This document shows positions 47,527 through 47,782 of a stretch of DNA of 47,782 nucleotides, piece by piece (positions within the stretch are counted from its first letter, which is position 1; the number at the start of each line of letters is the position of its first letter). The notes under the pieces are model-generated. The model saw only the letters and a program-made list of their open reading frames with translations, was not told the origin of the DNA and searched no databases. Location: NCBI GenBank assembly GCA_036806345.1, contig DAIROT010000011.1:1-47782 (forward strand). The letters run 5' to 3'. Source of the stretch: QHCF01 sp003244275. Lineage in GTDB: Bacteria > Actinomycetota > Acidimicrobiia > Acidimicrobiales > QHCF01. The translations under genes were made by a program, and so were the position numbers.

Positions 47527-47782
47527 CTATTGTCGTTCGGGAGTATCCCCCTCCGACGCCTTGATCGCAGATTTAACAACTTTCCTGGTTCGGGCGGCCT
47601 GCTTGGCCGGCGTGGTCTGCTTGGCCGGCGTGGTCTGCTTGGCCGGCGTCGTCTTCTTGACCGGCGTCGTCTTCTTGACCGGCGTGGCCTGCTTGACCGG
47701 CGTGGTCTGCTTGGCCGGCGTGGTCTGCTTGGCTGCTGTGACCTTCTTGGCTGCTGTGACCTTCTTGGCTGCTGTGACCTTC
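47527..47782 (-). CDS. C-terminal tail of a Lys/Ala/Thr/Pro-rich (histone H1/HU-like) protein, runs off the right edge
   Basis: Minus strand, ending at TAG 47527-47529: VTAAKK, KQTTPAK and KKTTPVK units in tandem, then RTRKVVKSAIKASEGDTPERQ. The low-complexity basic tail is like those of actinobacterial HU (HupB) and H1-like DNA-binding proteins; the globular part, if any, is outside the window. The DNA is a tandem repeat with 15-18-bp units. Confidence 0.75.
   Translation of the reverse strand, partial: KVTAAKKVTAAKKVTAAKQTTPAKQTTPVKQATPVKKTTPVKKTTPAKQTTPAKQTTPAKQAARTRKVVKSAIKASEGDTPERQ

Noticed and set aside
47590..47782. Possible CRISPR or satellite array at the right edge
   Set aside because: Units are contiguous and encode a Lys/Ala/Thr/Pro tail in frame; explained by a histone-like C-terminus.
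1..47782. tRNA, rRNA, integrase or attachment-site signatures
   Set aside because: None seen on reading both strands; no T-arm-like GGTTCGA(N)TCC context outside coding sequence, no integrase or transposase motifs.

Overview
The window is GC-rich, gene-dense DNA from an actinobacterium, most likely a member of the Acidimicrobiia assembled from a metagenome. The basis is the actinobacterial character of the proteins (DUF222/HNH, PspA-PspAA-HtpX-PspAB, PaaX, a Cys-rich protein and an eIF2B-like protein I associate with Acidimicrobiia), an actinobacterial-type LexA box, and many genes whose -10 box lies only 6-7 nt before the start codon (leaderless mRNAs). Two runs of 10 N (in an amidase gene and in pspA) are scaffold gaps. 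The class assignment is an inference; I see no rRNA, tRNA, CRISPR array, transposase or origin.

Layout. 1-3.8 kb: an edge-truncated DUF222/HNH gene behind a probable SOS box, a methyltransferase with a His-rich coding minisatellite, a Phd/VapC-type toxin-antitoxin pair, and next to it a broken encapsulin gene. 3.8-13.3 kb: an ABC-F ATPase, a TetR repressor with its DHA2 efflux pump, a DinB protein, a frameshifted Erm-like rRNA methylase, an amidase, a divergent VC0807-like membrane protein/PaaX regulator pair, a Cys-rich protein, and a Clp N-domain protein interrupted by an amber codon. 13.3-20.3 kb: a lone sufB, an oligopeptidase B gene carrying a palindromic insertion, a truncated beta-helix gene, ArsR/SRPBCC, clpP, XRE and an RmlC-like epimerase. 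20.3-23.9 kb: a six-gene envelope-stress operon (pspA-pspAA-htpX-pspAB-DUF6941-flavin reductase). 23.9-32.6 kb: a methyltransferase, a GT2 with 24-bp coding repeats, a DUF885 protease-like protein, a dienelactone hydrolase, a badly decayed MMPL gene, an eIF2B-like protein, a flavoprotein disulfide reductase and fumC.

32.6-40.4 kb: an NlpC/P60 cell-wall hydrolase, a ChaB protein, a quinone oxidoreductase coupled to a lipoprotein phosphoesterase, an unusual Lgt-like protein, pncB translationally coupled to a Nudix/winged-helix (NrtR-like) protein, and a four-TM protein with a structured leader. 40.5-45.1 kb: a heptose-type cluster (gmhA, GT9 with a frameshift, DUF2231-Rieske, GT2, acyl-CoA-dehydrogenase-like). 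45.1 kb to the end: an L,D-transpeptidase, an ECF sigma factor overlapping a two-domain VOC protein, and the Lys/Ala/Thr/Pro-rich tail of a probable histone-like protein running off the edge.

Three themes run through the window. (1) Gene decay: encapsulin, Erm, Clp_N, beta-helix and MMPL genes are broken, and GT9 is frameshifted in a C-run; some single-base events may be assembly errors, but the deletions and truncations cannot all be. (2) In-frame coding minisatellites of 9, 18 or 24 bp in linkers. (3) Leaderless promoters. No wholly new defence or biosynthetic system is evident. The most unusual leads are the encapsulin remnant beside the toxin-antitoxin module, the palindrome inside oligopeptidase B, the amber-split Clp_N gene, the enlarged psp operon and the heptose/Rieske/ACAD cluster.
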